From the NCBI GenBank assembly GCA_026416775.1, contig JAOAEN010000015.1, positions 1 through 12,395 of the forward strand: DNA of 12,395 nucleotides, given 5' to 3'. The DNA is from Dehalococcoidales bacterium. GTDB taxonomy: Bacteria > Chloroflexota > Dehalococcoidia > Dehalococcoidales > RBG-16-60-22. The notes under the pieces are model-generated. The model was given only the letters and a program-made list of their open reading frames with translations. It did not search any database and was not told where the DNA came from. Positions 1-8,030 of the stretch are shown here, piece after piece (within the stretch, counting starts at the first letter, position 1; the number at the start of each line of letters is the position of its first letter). Both the position numbers and the translations under genes were made by a program.

Positions 1-1
1 C

Positions 2-229
2 ATCACCGGCGTGGTGCTCACCGCCGGCTACATCCTGTGGATGCTACAGCAAGCATTCTTCGGGCCGGTGAAGGAAGAGTGCAATCATGTCAAGGACATG
101 GACGGGCTGGAGAAGTTCTACACCTTCCTGCTTGTGGCGCTCATCATGCTGGTGGGGATCTATCCGGCAGTCCTCACCGATGTCTTCAAAGTGGGGATCG
201 CGCCCATTGTAAGTCTCATCGGAGGTTAG
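2..229 (+). CDS. nuoM: NADH-quinone oxidoreductase subunit M, C-terminal fragment
   Basis: The window opens inside this gene; 75 C-terminal residues remain and the stop is TAG at 227-229. NuoM is an antiporter-like proton-pumping membrane subunit of respiratory complex I. The visible part has the typical end of the family: a membrane segment with AGYILWMLQQAFFGP, a short polar loop containing the DMDGLEKFY stretch, and a last hydrophobic helix (LLVALIMLVGIYPAVL). The identification rests on this tail and on nuoN beginning 10 bases downstream, the usual nuoM-nuoN order. The nearest in-frame start codons inside the window are internal, so the true start lies upstream of base 1. Confidence 0.88.
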   Translation: MTGVVLTAGYILWMLQQAFFGPVKEECNHVKDMDGLEKFYTFLLVALIMLVGIYPAVLTDVFKVGIAPIVSLIGG

Positions 230-239
230 GGAGACAGCT

Positions 240-1742
240 TTGAACCCAATAATCTTTAACCTTGAGAAGCTACCGGACTGGTTCGGGGTGCTCCCCGAGA
301 TCATCCTTCTTGTCTTTGCCGCACTCGTCATCATCCTTGACCTCTTCGTGAGCCAGAAGAAGATCCTTGCGGCAGTAAGCCTCATCGGCATCATTGCCAG
401 CGGGGCGCTCAGCCTCGGTTTCTGGGGCACGGAGCTTTCCTTCTTCAACGGGCTCATCCTCACCGATAGCTTTGCCGTCTTCTTCAAGCTGCTCTTTCTG
501 GGGGTCTCCTTCCTGATCGTCCTTGCCTCTGAAGATTATGTCAATAGCTTCCGGCGTCTTCAGGGCGAATACTATGCCCTGCTGCTCCTTGCCACCACCG
601 GCATGATGCTCATGGCAGGGGCAGGAGACATCACCACAGTTTATGTCTCCCTTGAACTAACGGGCATTTCGCTCTACGCACTTACCGGCTTCCTCAAAGA
701 CCGTAAGTCCACCGAGGCAGCGCTCAAATACCTCCTGCTCGGGGCAATTGCCTCTGCCGTGCTCCTCTACGGGCTGGCGCTCATCTTCGGCATCACCGGG
801 AAGACCGGGCTCGGCGAGATTGCCCGTGCTGTCCAGGCGCAGCTATCGGGAAGTGCTTCGGTAAGCCCGGCACTTTTCCTGGGCCTTGTGCTTCTCATCG
901 CCGGGTTTGGTTTCAAGATTGCCTCAATCCCCTTCCATATGTGGGTACCTGACGTGTACGAGGGCGCTCCCACGACCGTTACCGCCTTCCTCTCGGTGGC
1001 AAGCAAAGCTGCCGGTTTTGCCATCATCATGCGCGTTATCACCTCGGTGTTCGCCGCACCCGACTGGCTTGCCCGCGACTGGGCAACGGTCTTTGCGGTG
1101 CTTTCCGTGCTCACCATGACAGCGGCTAACATCGTTGCTATCCCCCAGAGCAATATCAAGCGCATGCTCGGGTACTCCAGCATCGCGCAGGCGGGCTACC
1201 TCATGGTGGGGCTTGCCGCCCTGGGAAGCTCTCCGTTCCCGGGGGCCCTCGCTGGCATGTCACCCGCCCAGAGCGGGGTGCTCTTTTTCCTGGCAAGCTA
1301 TGCTTTCACCAATCTCGGGGCATTTACCGCGATCACCATCATCGCGCAGAAGATTGGCAGCGATGAAATTGCCGATTACGCCGGCATGGGCAGACGCTCC
1401 CCGCTCCTCGCTCTGGCACTCACCTTCTGTCTGGTCTCACTCATCGGTATTCCGCCGGCATCCGGCTTTATGGCAAAGTTCTATATCTTCCGGGCTGCCG
1501 TACAGGCAGACCTGCTCTGGCTTGTCATCATTGCCGTCATCAACTCGGTTATCTCCGCATATTACTACCTGCGCGTCGTGAAGGTGATGTGGCTGGAAAG
1601 CCCGCCTTCCGCGGAAAAGGTGCCGTCTTCCGCGCTTCCGACCGTCTCGCTTGCTGTTTCGTGCCTGGGCGTACTCGCCCTCGGCACTATCCCCGGGCTC
1701 ATCATGAAGCTTGCCGAGATGGTAAACCAGTTCATGCCCTGA
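240..1742 (+). CDS. nuoN: NADH-quinone oxidoreductase subunit N
   Basis: Complete 500-residue antiporter-like membrane subunit of complex I, which couples quinone reduction to proton translocation. It is hydrophobic throughout, with about 14 predicted helices, the normal length for NuoN. Family landmarks are Glu139 in SLELTGISLYALTGF, Lys226 in GFGFKIASIPFH, Lys256 in SKAAGF, the SSIAQAGYLMVGL helix (commonly SSIAHAGY), and Lys413 in GIPPASGFMAKFYIF. These correspond to the charged residues of the proton channel known in the family. The start is TTG at 240, with a GGGAGA-like ribosome site just upstream. An ATG at this position is absent, and the reading MNPIIFNLEKLPDWFGVLPEI fits the usual N-terminus. 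It is the last gene of the nuo operon here. Confidence 0.95.
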   Translation: MNPIIFNLEKLPDWFGVLPEIILLVFAALVIILDLFVSQKKILAAVSLIGIIASGALSLGFWGTELSFFNGLILTDSFAVFFKLLFLGVSFLIVLASEDYVNSFRRLQGEYYALLLLATTGMMLMAGAGDITTVYVSLELTGISLYALTGFLKDRKSTEAALKYLLLGAIASAVLLYGLALIFGITGKTGLGEIARAVQAQLSGSASVSPALFLGLVLLIAGFGFKIASIPFHMWVPDVYEGAPTTVTAFLSVASKAAGFAIIMRVITSVFAAPDWLARDWATVFAVLSVLTMTAANIVAIPQSNIKRMLGYSSIAQAGYLMVGLAALGSSPFPGALAGMSPAQSGVLFFLASYAFTNLGAFTAITIIAQKIGSDEIADYAGMGRRSPLLALALTFCLVSLIGIPPASGFMAKFYIFRAAVQADLLWLVIIAVINSVISAYYYLRVVKVMWLESPPSAEKVPSSALPTVSLAVSCLGVLALGTIPGLIMKLAEMVNQFMP

Positions 1743-1857
1743 TGGACCGGTGCTTCCGGCATGCCTGCCGCTCTGCAAACGGGTCATGGGCCGAAAACGC
1801 TACTCCAGAAGCGGTAGGCCAAGACCAAAGTGATACCGCCGCATTACCTACTGACTA

Positions 1858-1886
1858 TTGGCTTACTCCTTTTGTATGAGTACAAT
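1858..1886 (+). promoter_or_regulatory. Candidate sigma70-type promoter for the CARDB protein gene
   Basis: TTGGCT (1858-1863, 4 of 6 to TTGACA) and TACAAT (1881-1886, 5 of 6 to TATAAT) are separated by 17 bases. Transcription would start near 1893. That gives a short leader carrying a ribosome site at 1907-1912 and leaves the upstream ATG at 1876 outside the transcript. Found by eye only; there is no experimental support. Confidence 0.45.
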
Positions 1887-1906
1887 AATAGTAACCGTTT
1901 CCACGC

Positions 1907-1912
1907 GGAGAG
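1907..1912 (+). promoter_or_regulatory. Ribosome binding site selecting a TTG start
   Basis: GGAGAG lies five bases before the TTG at 1918. The in-frame ATG at 1876 and TTG at 1858 have no Shine-Dalgarno-like sequence before them. This site therefore favours 1918 as the start of the CARDB protein. Confidence 0.55.
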
Positions 1913-1917
1913 AACGA

Positions 1918-4900
1918 TTGCGGTACCTTTCTGCGCTCCTGAGGCTGTCCTGTATCTGCGCCGTCGCCGCCATCCTCGCCATCGTCACGGCGACCGGTGT
2001 GGTGATGGCGGAGTCCCCTGCCGACCTCGCCGTCCATGCCATCACACTGTCCCCGCCCTTCCCACCAATCAACAGCAACGTGACGGTTACCGTAACGGTA
2101 AAAAATCAGGGTGGTGCCACCGCTCCGTCATGTCAGGTAGCCTGTTACCTCGATGAAAGCCTTCTCGGGACGGCCGGCATTGCAGCGCTGTCCCCGGGGG
2201 CTACGGCAGGCGCCACCTTCACCTTCCGCGCCCAGGCAGGGACACATACCATCCGTGCCGTGGTAGACCCCGGCAATGCTGTCCCCGAGGCAGACGAGAC
2301 CAACAACAGTAAAAGCTTCATTTTCACCACCCTTGCCCCCGACCTCGTCGTGCAGGCAATCTCCCCGGCACCGGGCAGCCCTTCAAGGGGAGAGAGCGTT
2401 ACCATCTCTGTTACTGTTAAGAACCAGGGAACCAGCCGTGCGTCTGCCTCGGCGGTCCACCTCTACATTGACGGCAACTCCCGGGGCTTGCGCGACATTA
2501 CCCCCCTTGAGCCAGGCGCCACCTCCACGGTGACCTATATCTGGACGGCTCAGGCAGGCACACACACCATCCGCGCGGTCGCCGATGAGACCGACCTGAT
2601 AAATGAAGGCGATGAGACAAACAACGAGACCATCCTTTACCTCACCGCCCTTGCCCCCGACCTCATTGTTTCGAGCATAACCTGGTCACCGCAGAACCCG
2701 TCAAAGGACGATAACGTCACCTTTACTGCCACCATCAAGAACCAGGGACAGGGGCGCTCCGACGCCTGCCAGGTCGGCTATGCTGTCGGCGATGACTATC
2801 GATCCGTGCTCACCGTGGATGCCCTGGACCCCGGCAAGAGCAGCAACATCACCTTTAACTGGACAATGAGGTCGGAAACGGACGTCCCAATAAGCGTGGT
2901 CGTTGACCCGCTCAACATCGTCGTGGAAGGCGATGAGACAAACAACAGCCTTACCGTCAGCCTGTCACCCTCGCTCCCCGACCTCGTCGTCAGCAACATC
3001 ACCTGGAACCCCGGAAATCCTAGTGCCGGCGATAAAATCACCTTTACCGCGACGGTCAGGAACCAGGGCACCGGCAGGGCTACCGCAAGCCGCCTCAGCT
3101 TCGCCATAGGTAACGAGCCCGCCAGCTACGCGGATATCGCCGCCATCGAGGCCAGCAAGACCGCCTCGGCGACCTTCAGCTGGGTTGTGCCCGACGAGAG
3201 CACATACGGCATATGGGTCCTTGCTGATATTGATAACCGCGTCCGGGAAAGCAACGAGCGCAACAACTCCCTGTCACAGACGATCAGCGTCATCCTGCCG
3301 GACATTTCCATCAGCTACGTTTCATATGCGCCGCAGAACCCGCAGGCGGGCGAGACGGTCACCTTCACCGCCAACATCACCAACACCGGAAACGGCCGGG
3401 CAATGGGCTTCTACGTCGGGTACTATCTAGACGATAAGCTCCTCGGCACCGATTTCGTCACCGGGATTGCACCCGGAAGCAGCTCCGCCACGACGTACAC
3501 CTGGAAGGCAGAGGGCGGACGCCACACCTTCCGCATCAGCGCCGACCACGACGGGAAAGTTCGGGAAAGCAACGAGGACAACAATGACAGGTCGGTCCCC
3601 ATTACGGTAAGCACCCCCGACATCGCCGTGGGGGCAATCACCTGGACACCCGCCGAGATAAAGCCAGCCGACAGGATGACACTTGCCATCAAGATTGAAA
3701 ACCGCGGTGCCCAGGCTGCCGGGGCCTTCCGCATCGCCTACTATGTTGACGGGGAGGTGTCCGGCTACAGCGATATCGGCTACCTGAACGCAATGTCCGC
3801 GACCACGCTCCAGTTTATCTGGGAAGTGGCATCCGGGCACCATACCATCACGGTTACCGCCGATGCCGGCAACCAGATTGCCGAAATCGATGAAACGAAC
3901 AACTCCCGGACATTGCACATTCCCTTTGCTGATCTTGCTGTCACGGAAATCACGGGCATGCCACGCGAGGCCAGTTCCGGGCAGGATGTCACCTTTACCG
4001 CTACCATCCGGAACGTGGCAAGTGGCCCTTCACCAGCCAGCCAGGTCACCTTCTGTGTCGATGGCGAGCCTGCTTTCACAACCGACCTTACCCCGCTACC
4101 GGGTAATTCCTCCACCACGCTCACCTTCAGCTGGAAGGCGATCTACGGCACCCATGAGGTCGCCGTTTCCGTCGACAGCAACGACGTCATCATTGAACCC
4201 GATGAGACCAATAACGAAAAATCGCTCACCTTCACCACGCGCACACCCGACCTCACCATTGAAGATATTGCCTGGTCAATGAAAGACCCCCTGAGCAGCA
4301 GTGCCACCACGATCACCATAACCGTCAGCAACCGCGGCGACGGTACCGCGCGGAATGTCGGGCTTGAGTGGTCGATCAACCGTGCCTCACCGGAAAGCGT
4401 GGAAATCCCCGAGCTCCTCCCCGGTGAATCCTACACGCTCAGCCGGGAGACAATGCTCAAGGGAGATAGCCACACCATCACCGCCACCGTTGACCCCGCG
4501 AACGGTCTTGTCGAACTTGATGAGACCAATAACGAGAAGACGATTACCTTCTCCACGCTCGTCCCCGACATTGCCATCAAGGTACTGCTCTCCCCGTCAC
4601 AGGCGGGCGCCGCGGAAGAAGTCCCCATCGTCGTCAGCGTGGAAAACCGGGGCAGGGTAAAATCACCGGCAACCACTCTCGTCCTCTATATCGACGGGGA
4701 GCCGATAGTCACCAAGGAAATCCCCACACTCGGCATCGGCGCCGTGGCAAGCAGCGACCTCACCTGGCAGGCTACCGCCGGAGAACATGAGATAACCGTC
4801 CGCGCCGACCCCGAGGGGCTTATTGAGGAAAGCAATAAGGACAACAACGCAAGGTCAGCCACCATCTCCGTCAGCACGTCTCCGCCCGAGACCCGCCCCA

Positions 4901-5052
4901 GGGAAGTGAAAAAGGCAGCCACCCCGCCGACAACCCCCCGCCGCGGAACCGCTGGCTTCCTCGGCAAATACTGGTGGTCAATAGCGGTTATCGCTCTTGT
5001 CCTCGGCGGCACCACCGTCTTTATGGTGCTGCGCTCGCTCAAAAAGAAATAG
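1918..5052 (+). CDS. Secreted, C-terminally anchored protein with nine CARDB repeats
   Basis: Large exported adhesin-like protein of 1044 residues from the TTG start at 1918 (1058 if ATG 1876 is used). Residues 1-31 form a signal peptide: short basic start, hydrophobic core CAVAAILAIVTATGVV, likely cleavage after VMA. Nine immunoglobulin-like repeats of about 105 residues follow. Each opens with a PDLxV-type strand, has a central VTxTVKNQG-like strand, and ends with DETNN or a variant; these are hallmarks of CARDB (cell adhesion related domain in bacteria). A Pro/Thr/Arg-rich linker, a membrane helix (WSIAVIALVLGGTTVFMVL) and a basic RSLKKK tail close the protein, so the repeats should face outward on a membrane anchor. 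No enzyme domain is visible. CARDB modules are thought to serve in adhesion or as spacers; the ligand is unknown. It has its own promoter and is probably not part of the nuo operon. Confidence 0.88.
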   Translation: MRYLSALLRLSCICAVAAILAIVTATGVVMAESPADLAVHAITLSPPFPPINSNVTVTVTVKNQGGATAPSCQVACYLDESLLGTAGIAALSPGATAGATFTFRAQAGTHTIRAVVDPGNAVPEADETNNSKSFIFTTLAPDLVVQAISPAPGSPSRGESVTISVTVKNQGTSRASASAVHLYIDGNSRGLRDITPLEPGATSTVTYIWTAQAGTHTIRAVADETDLINEGDETNNETILYLTALAPDLIVSSITWSPQNPSKDDNVTFTATIKNQGQGRSDACQVGYAVGDDYRSVLTVDALDPGKSSNITFNWTMRSETDVPISVVVDPLNIVVEGDETNNSLTVSLSPSLPDLVVSNITWNPGNPSAGDKITFTATVRNQGTGRATASRLSFAIGNEPASYADIAAIEASKTASATFSWVVPDESTYGIWVLADIDNRVRESNERNNSLSQTISVILPDISISYVSYAPQNPQAGETVTFTANITNTGNGRAMGFYVGYYLDDKLLGTDFVTGIAPGSSSATTYTWKAEGGRHTFRISADHDGKVRESNEDNNDRSVPITVSTPDIAVGAITWTPAEIKPADRMTLAIKIENRGAQAAGAFRIAYYVDGEVSGYSDIGYLNAMSATTLQFIWEVASGHHTITVTADAGNQIAEIDETNNSRTLHIPFADLAVTEITGMPREASSGQDVTFTATIRNVASGPSPASQVTFCVDGEPAFTTDLTPLPGNSSTTLTFSWKAIYGTHEVAVSVDSNDVIIEPDETNNEKSLTFTTRTPDLTIEDIAWSMKDPLSSSATTITITVSNRGDGTARNVGLEWSINRASPESVEIPELLPGESYTLSRETMLKGDSHTITATVDPANGLVELDETNNEKTITFSTLVPDIAIKVLLSPSQAGAAEEVPIVVSVENRGRVKSPATTLVLYIDGEPIVTKEIPTLGIGAVASSDLTWQATAGEHEITVRADPEGLIEESNKDNNARSATISVSTSPPETRPREVKKAATPPTTPRRGTAGFLGKYWWSIAVIALVLGGTTVFMVLRSLKKK
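2014..4877 (+). repeat. Nine tandem CARDB coding repeats of about 315 bp
   Basis: The repeats begin near 2014, 2335, 2656, 2974, 3295, 3613, 3928, 4243 and 4561. They are clear at protein level (PDL-type opening, NQG/NRG turn, DETNN close) but well diverged in DNA. Short shared DNA phrases remain around the DETNN codons. Repeats 4, 5 and 9 end with NERNN, NEDNN and NKDNN instead of DETNN. Divergence this deep suggests old duplications held by selection. Confidence 0.85.
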
Positions 5053-5082
5053 CCCCACGGGACTTGCCACCACCGTGGGGCT
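5051..5082. terminator. Bidirectional hairpin terminator between convergent genes
   Basis: AGCCCCACGG (5051-5060) and CCGTGGGGCT (5073-5082) form a perfect 10-bp GC-rich stem with a 12-base loop. On the minus strand the stem is followed by ATTTCTTTTTGAG, a T-rich tract, so it is a good intrinsic terminator for the minus-strand operon ending at 5144. On the plus strand the following bases are not T-rich, so termination there would be weaker. The left arm includes the last two bases of the CARDB gene's stop codon. Confidence 0.75.
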
Positions 5083-5143
5083 TACGCAAAACCGTCATCT
5101 TTCAACCGCAAGACAACTGCCTACCGGCCACCGCGGGAAAGGC

Positions 5144-5572
5144 TTACTGGAACCACAGCCCGGAGACGACCGCTCCACCCTCGCTTTCCCTGAACACCAC
5201 CTTCACCGTGAGGGCGCCCCTGCTGAATTTCGCCCTGTACATTACTACGGTATAGATACCCTGTACATTCTTCTCCGTGCTGGAGAACTCCTTTGTCAGA
5301 TAGTCCCCGTAGTTCTTCTTGATGCCATCACGCATCTGGATAAAGGCTGCCTCGGTGAGGGACGCCTTCATCGCCTCATCAAAGTGCTGGCTAAAGGCGG
5401 CATAGTCGCCGCTGTCAATTCCCTTGAGGATACCCTCAGCGATTTCAGGGGCGTATTCCGGCTCTGCCGGTGCCGTTGGCATCGGCTTCGTCGGCTTTCC
5501 ACCACAGCCTGCGCCCACAAGCACGAGGCAGAAAACGAGGGCAGCCGCCAGGTAAAACCGATAGCAGTGCAT
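5144..5572 (-). CDS. Small lipoprotein, DUF3887-like
   Basis: A 142-residue protein. Residues 1-22 are a signal sequence (LAAALVFCLVLVGAG) followed by Cys23-Gly-Gly, so it should be lipidated at Cys23 and held on the outer face of the membrane. The residue three before the Cys is Gly rather than the usual Leu, so the lipobox is slightly atypical. A Pro/Thr linker (25-38) leads to a compact domain with IAEGILKGIDSGDYAAFSQH, FDEAMK and a C-terminal beta segment. This pattern resembles DUF3887, a small extracytoplasmic domain of unknown function. The ATG comes two bases after the stop of the dehydrogenase gene, so translation is probably coupled. It is the last gene of the minus-strand operon, followed by the hairpin at 5051-5082. 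The family call is from memory of its pattern. Confidence 0.8.
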   Translation of the reverse strand: MHCYRFYLAAALVFCLVLVGAGCGGKPTKPMPTAPAEPEYAPEIAEGILKGIDSGDYAAFSQHFDEAMKASLTEAAFIQMRDGIKKNYGDYLTKEFSSTEKNVQGIYTVVMYRAKFSRGALTVKVVFRESEGGAVVSGLWFQ

Positions 5573-5574
5573 CC

Positions 5575-6312
5575 CTACCCGCTGATCTTCCCGAATTTTT
5601 CTTCCAGCGCCGCCCGGTCAAATATCTTGCCGGTGACTTCCTCGGGCTTGCATGCGGCAAGCATAGCGGTGTACTTCTGCCAGATGATGGGGTCTTCAAA
5701 GTCGCTCGTGTCGCGCCCCTCCATGAACCCCAGCACCACCTCCGTCTTCACGAAATAGGGACGGATGCAGGTGATGGCGATCCCCGGCTCACGCCGCATC
5801 TCGCGGGCAAGCCCCATCGTGAAGCGCTCCACACCCGCCTTGGTCACCCCGTAGGCGATGTTCATACGTATCTGGTGCGCCAGGATTGAGGAGACATTAA
5901 TGACCATCCCGCTCTTGCGCTCCAGCATATGGGGCAGCACCGCCTTGGTGCAGAGGAAAACACCATCAAGATTCACCGAAAGGATGAGCCGCCAGCGCTT
6001 GTAGGTCATCTGGACGAAGGAGTCCGGCGAGGTGACACCGGCATTGTTGACCAGCACGTGGATCCTGCCGAAGACCCTCTCCGCTTCATCAGCGGCGCGG
6101 ACGTAGTCATCCCGGTCGGTAACATCAAGCTGGACGGGATGCACCGGTTTGCCCAGCGGCTTGAAATACGCCATTGCCTCATCAAGGGCGTGCTGGCGCT
6201 TGTCCGCAATGACCACCTTCATGCCGTACTTGACGAATGCCTTGGCAATACCCAGCCCGATACCGCTGGCACCACCGGTAATGAAGGCAACCTTTCCTTC
6301 CAGGTCTTTCAT
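5575..6312 (-). CDS. SDR-family NAD-dependent oxidoreductase
   Basis: A 245-residue classical short-chain dehydrogenase/reductase of normal length. The cofactor motif TGGASGIG is at 12-19, Asp37 ends the second strand (known in the family to favour NAD over NADP), and NNAG is at 89-92 with structural Asn114. The catalytic set is Ser141/142, Tyr154 and Lys158 (YGVTK). The start is the ATG at 6312, with GAGGAGG four bases upstream; a longer in-frame reading to 6435 would add 41 residues that do not look like SDR and would overlap the upstream gene. It lies 26 bases after the selenoprotein gene and just before the lipoprotein gene, in one operon. It likely oxidises an alcohol or reduces a ketone; the substrate cannot be told. 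Confidence 0.93.
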   Translation of the reverse strand: MKDLEGKVAFITGGASGIGLGIAKAFVKYGMKVVIADKRQHALDEAMAYFKPLGKPVHPVQLDVTDRDDYVRAADEAERVFGRIHVLVNNAGVTSPDSFVQMTYKRWRLILSVNLDGVFLCTKAVLPHMLERKSGMVINVSSILAHQIRMNIAYGVTKAGVERFTMGLAREMRREPGIAITCIRPYFVKTEVVLGFMEGRDTSDFEDPIIWQKYTAMLAACKPEEVTGKIFDRAALEEKFGKISG

Positions 6313-6338
6313 GTTTCCTCCTCGCTTTTTATCGTGCC

Positions 6339-8030
6339 TCAGTGGGAGATCCCGCAGGAGCCGTCCTTGCACATGACCGGCACTGGCATGCGCAGGGGTC
6401 TGGGGTCTTTCCTCACGCCGGATTTCGGTATCCACGGGTCAATGGACACCGTCTGGAAATAGGAGTAATCGGTGCAGAGGTACAGCGGGTTCATCTCCCC
6501 GCCCACAACGACGAAGTTCACCATGCCGGGGCGCTTGAAGCGCGGGTTCATCTCGTCCACCAGCGACTCGGCGAGCTTCTCGGGGTCATCCCAGCCCTCT
6601 TTCTTGAGGTTCTTGGCGACCAGCGGGTCGACGACGAAGGTGAACGACCCGCCGAACGGACTCATCCTCTTCATGGTGTCGATGAGCTTCTGCCCGGGTC
6701 CCATGCCGCCGGTGAGGATGCTCCAGCCGCGGAAGAGGCTCACCGTGTTCTCGTTCGGCTTATAGCCCTTGCGCACGTGGAAGGGTGCCCAGACGGAAAG
6801 CTCCTCGTTTTCCCCGCAGCACATGTTGTTGTAGTTGATGTTGTTGCCGGTGCTTGCCGTGAAGGTGATGCCGGGACGCACATCGCCGAAGTTGATGCTC
6901 ATGAGCGTCCAGGCGCGCCCGATGACGGAGTTGGCGTAGTTCACCGGGCTTAAGGCACCCAGCCCGCAGTTCATGCCGATCTCGTTGCGGATGGGTCCGT
7001 TGACCACCATCATGCTGCCCCAGGAGGTCGTGGAGCTGGGCATGGAAGGTCGCCCCGAAGCGGCAAGGGCAAGGATGACCGGGAAGTGCTCCGGTCTTGC
7101 CCCCGCCATGACGGCGATGACGGCGACCTTCTCCACGGTGTATTTCAGCCTCTCCTCGTGGGTGGTGACCGACATCATCCCGACGACCTCGTCCGGGGCG
7201 TGGTCGGTACCGGTGAGCATCTCGGCGACGCGCTCCTCGGTGGGGAGCACTATCGGTAGCCCGTCGGTCCAGCCGTTTTCCAGGAAGAGGCGGTGCAAAT
7301 TCTCCTCAGTGTCCGGGGGCAGCAATCGCGGGTGCTCGGGACGCTTTTCAATCCTGGGGTGTTTTTCTTCCTCGGTGAGCGGTTGCGTCAGCGCCATGAT
7401 GATCTCCTGCGTGAGGGGCACGCCGGTGACGGGGTCGTTACCCTGGATGTAGCCCCGTATCGTCTCGCGGGAGACCCAGCCGACGGGGTAGGGTGGGAAG
7501 CTCCAGCGCAGGTACATGCCATGGGTACGGCTGTCGCGCTGGACGTATTCCGCAAAGCGGGCGGTAACGATCGGCGCGGTGGGCACGCCGTAGTCGTGCT
7601 CAAGTCTTCTGGCAAACTCGGCGATACTCGCCGAACAGCCGTCTCAGCCACCCACACCGAGGATGGCGGCATCCCCGTTTGCCTTGATCTCCGCCCATAG
7701 CTCGGGCTCATCGGTGAACATGCTGGTCTTCTTGTTACGCAGCACTGTCTTTACGCCCGGCATGTTGCGCCTGAACCAGTCCTGGAGTTCTTCCATGAAC
7801 TCGAGGCTGCCGGCAAAGCCGGTGCTGACGAGGTAAACTGTCTTGCCCTCAAGGCTGTCCAGACGCGGTGCCATCTGGAGGTTGGCGAACTCGGCAACGC
7901 TTGCCCGTGGCTGGTTGACCGGGTCGTGGATTGCCCAGGGCATGGTATCGGGGTCAAGCCCACGCCCGTAAATCCCGGAGGGCTGCCCCCGCGGGTCCAG
8001 AACCTGAAGTCTCTTCGTGACTTTGCCCAT
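6339..8030 (-). CDS. Probable selenoprotein: UGSC-like domain fused to an uncharacterised domain
   Basis: Two minus-strand reading frames (8030-7647 and 7643-6339) lie in the same phase, separated only by a TGA at 7644-7646. Read as selenocysteine they give one 563-residue protein with Sec129 in GVGG-U-D-G-C-S, a UxxC redox-type motif. Residues about 50-225 (MAPRLDSLEGKTV, then a strand ending at the Sec site, then GVPTAPIVTARFAEY) resemble the UGSC family of (seleno)proteins. A linker at 226-240 leads to a second domain with NGWTDGLPIV, VEKVAVIAVMAGARPEHFPV and NGPIRNEIGMNCGLGAL. This is a widespread uncharacterised family that I recall encoded beside UGSC genes. The C-terminus has CKDGSC. 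The ATG at 8030 has AAAGGAG three bases upstream; the ATG at 8066 has no such site and lies upstream of the predicted transcription start. First gene of the operon with the SDR and lipoprotein. A true nonsense mutation is the alternative. The enzymatic role is unknown. Confidence 0.8.
7616..7636 (-). promoter_or_regulatory. Candidate bacterial SECIS hairpin
   Basis: In the mRNA, seven bases after the UGA, GUUCGGCGA (7636-7628) pairs with UCGCCGAGU (7624-7616) around the loop GUA (7627-7625). The stem has nine pairs: seven Watson-Crick and two G-U at the base. The loop begins 16 bases after the UGA and its first base is G. This matches the known bacterial SECIS pattern: stem within the coding region, small apical loop, G among its first two bases, and a UGA-to-loop distance of at least about 16. 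SelB binding is inferred. Confidence 0.7.
7644..7646 (-). other. In-frame UGA, probable selenocysteine codon
   Basis: The codon lies between Gly128 and Asp130 of the fused reading frame, three residues before Cys132. Homology-like sequence continues in the same frame on both sides with no frame change. UGA also ends nuoN and the DUF169 gene, so it is not a generally reassigned sense codon. No selA, selB, selC or selD gene is present in the window to confirm decoding. Confidence 0.75.

Noticed and set aside
1811..1839. Inverted repeat GCGGTA...TACCGC after nuoN as terminator or operator
   Set aside because: Only six base pairs with a 17-base loop and no T tract; likely chance.
3427..3918. Minus-strand reading frames inside the CARDB gene (also 2796-3107, 3780-4124 and others)
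   Set aside because: Long open antisense frames are expected in GC-rich coding DNA; none has a ribosome site or a recognisable domain.
4997..5758. 253-residue plus-strand reading frame across the lipoprotein gene
   Set aside because: Antisense to a recognisable lipoprotein and SDR end, has no family features, and crosses the terminator hairpin.
6339..6341. Second UGA of the selenoprotein gene as another Sec codon
   Set aside because: Read-through would add only GTIKSEEET before another TGA overlapping the SDR start, and no hairpin was seen after it; it is a normal stop.
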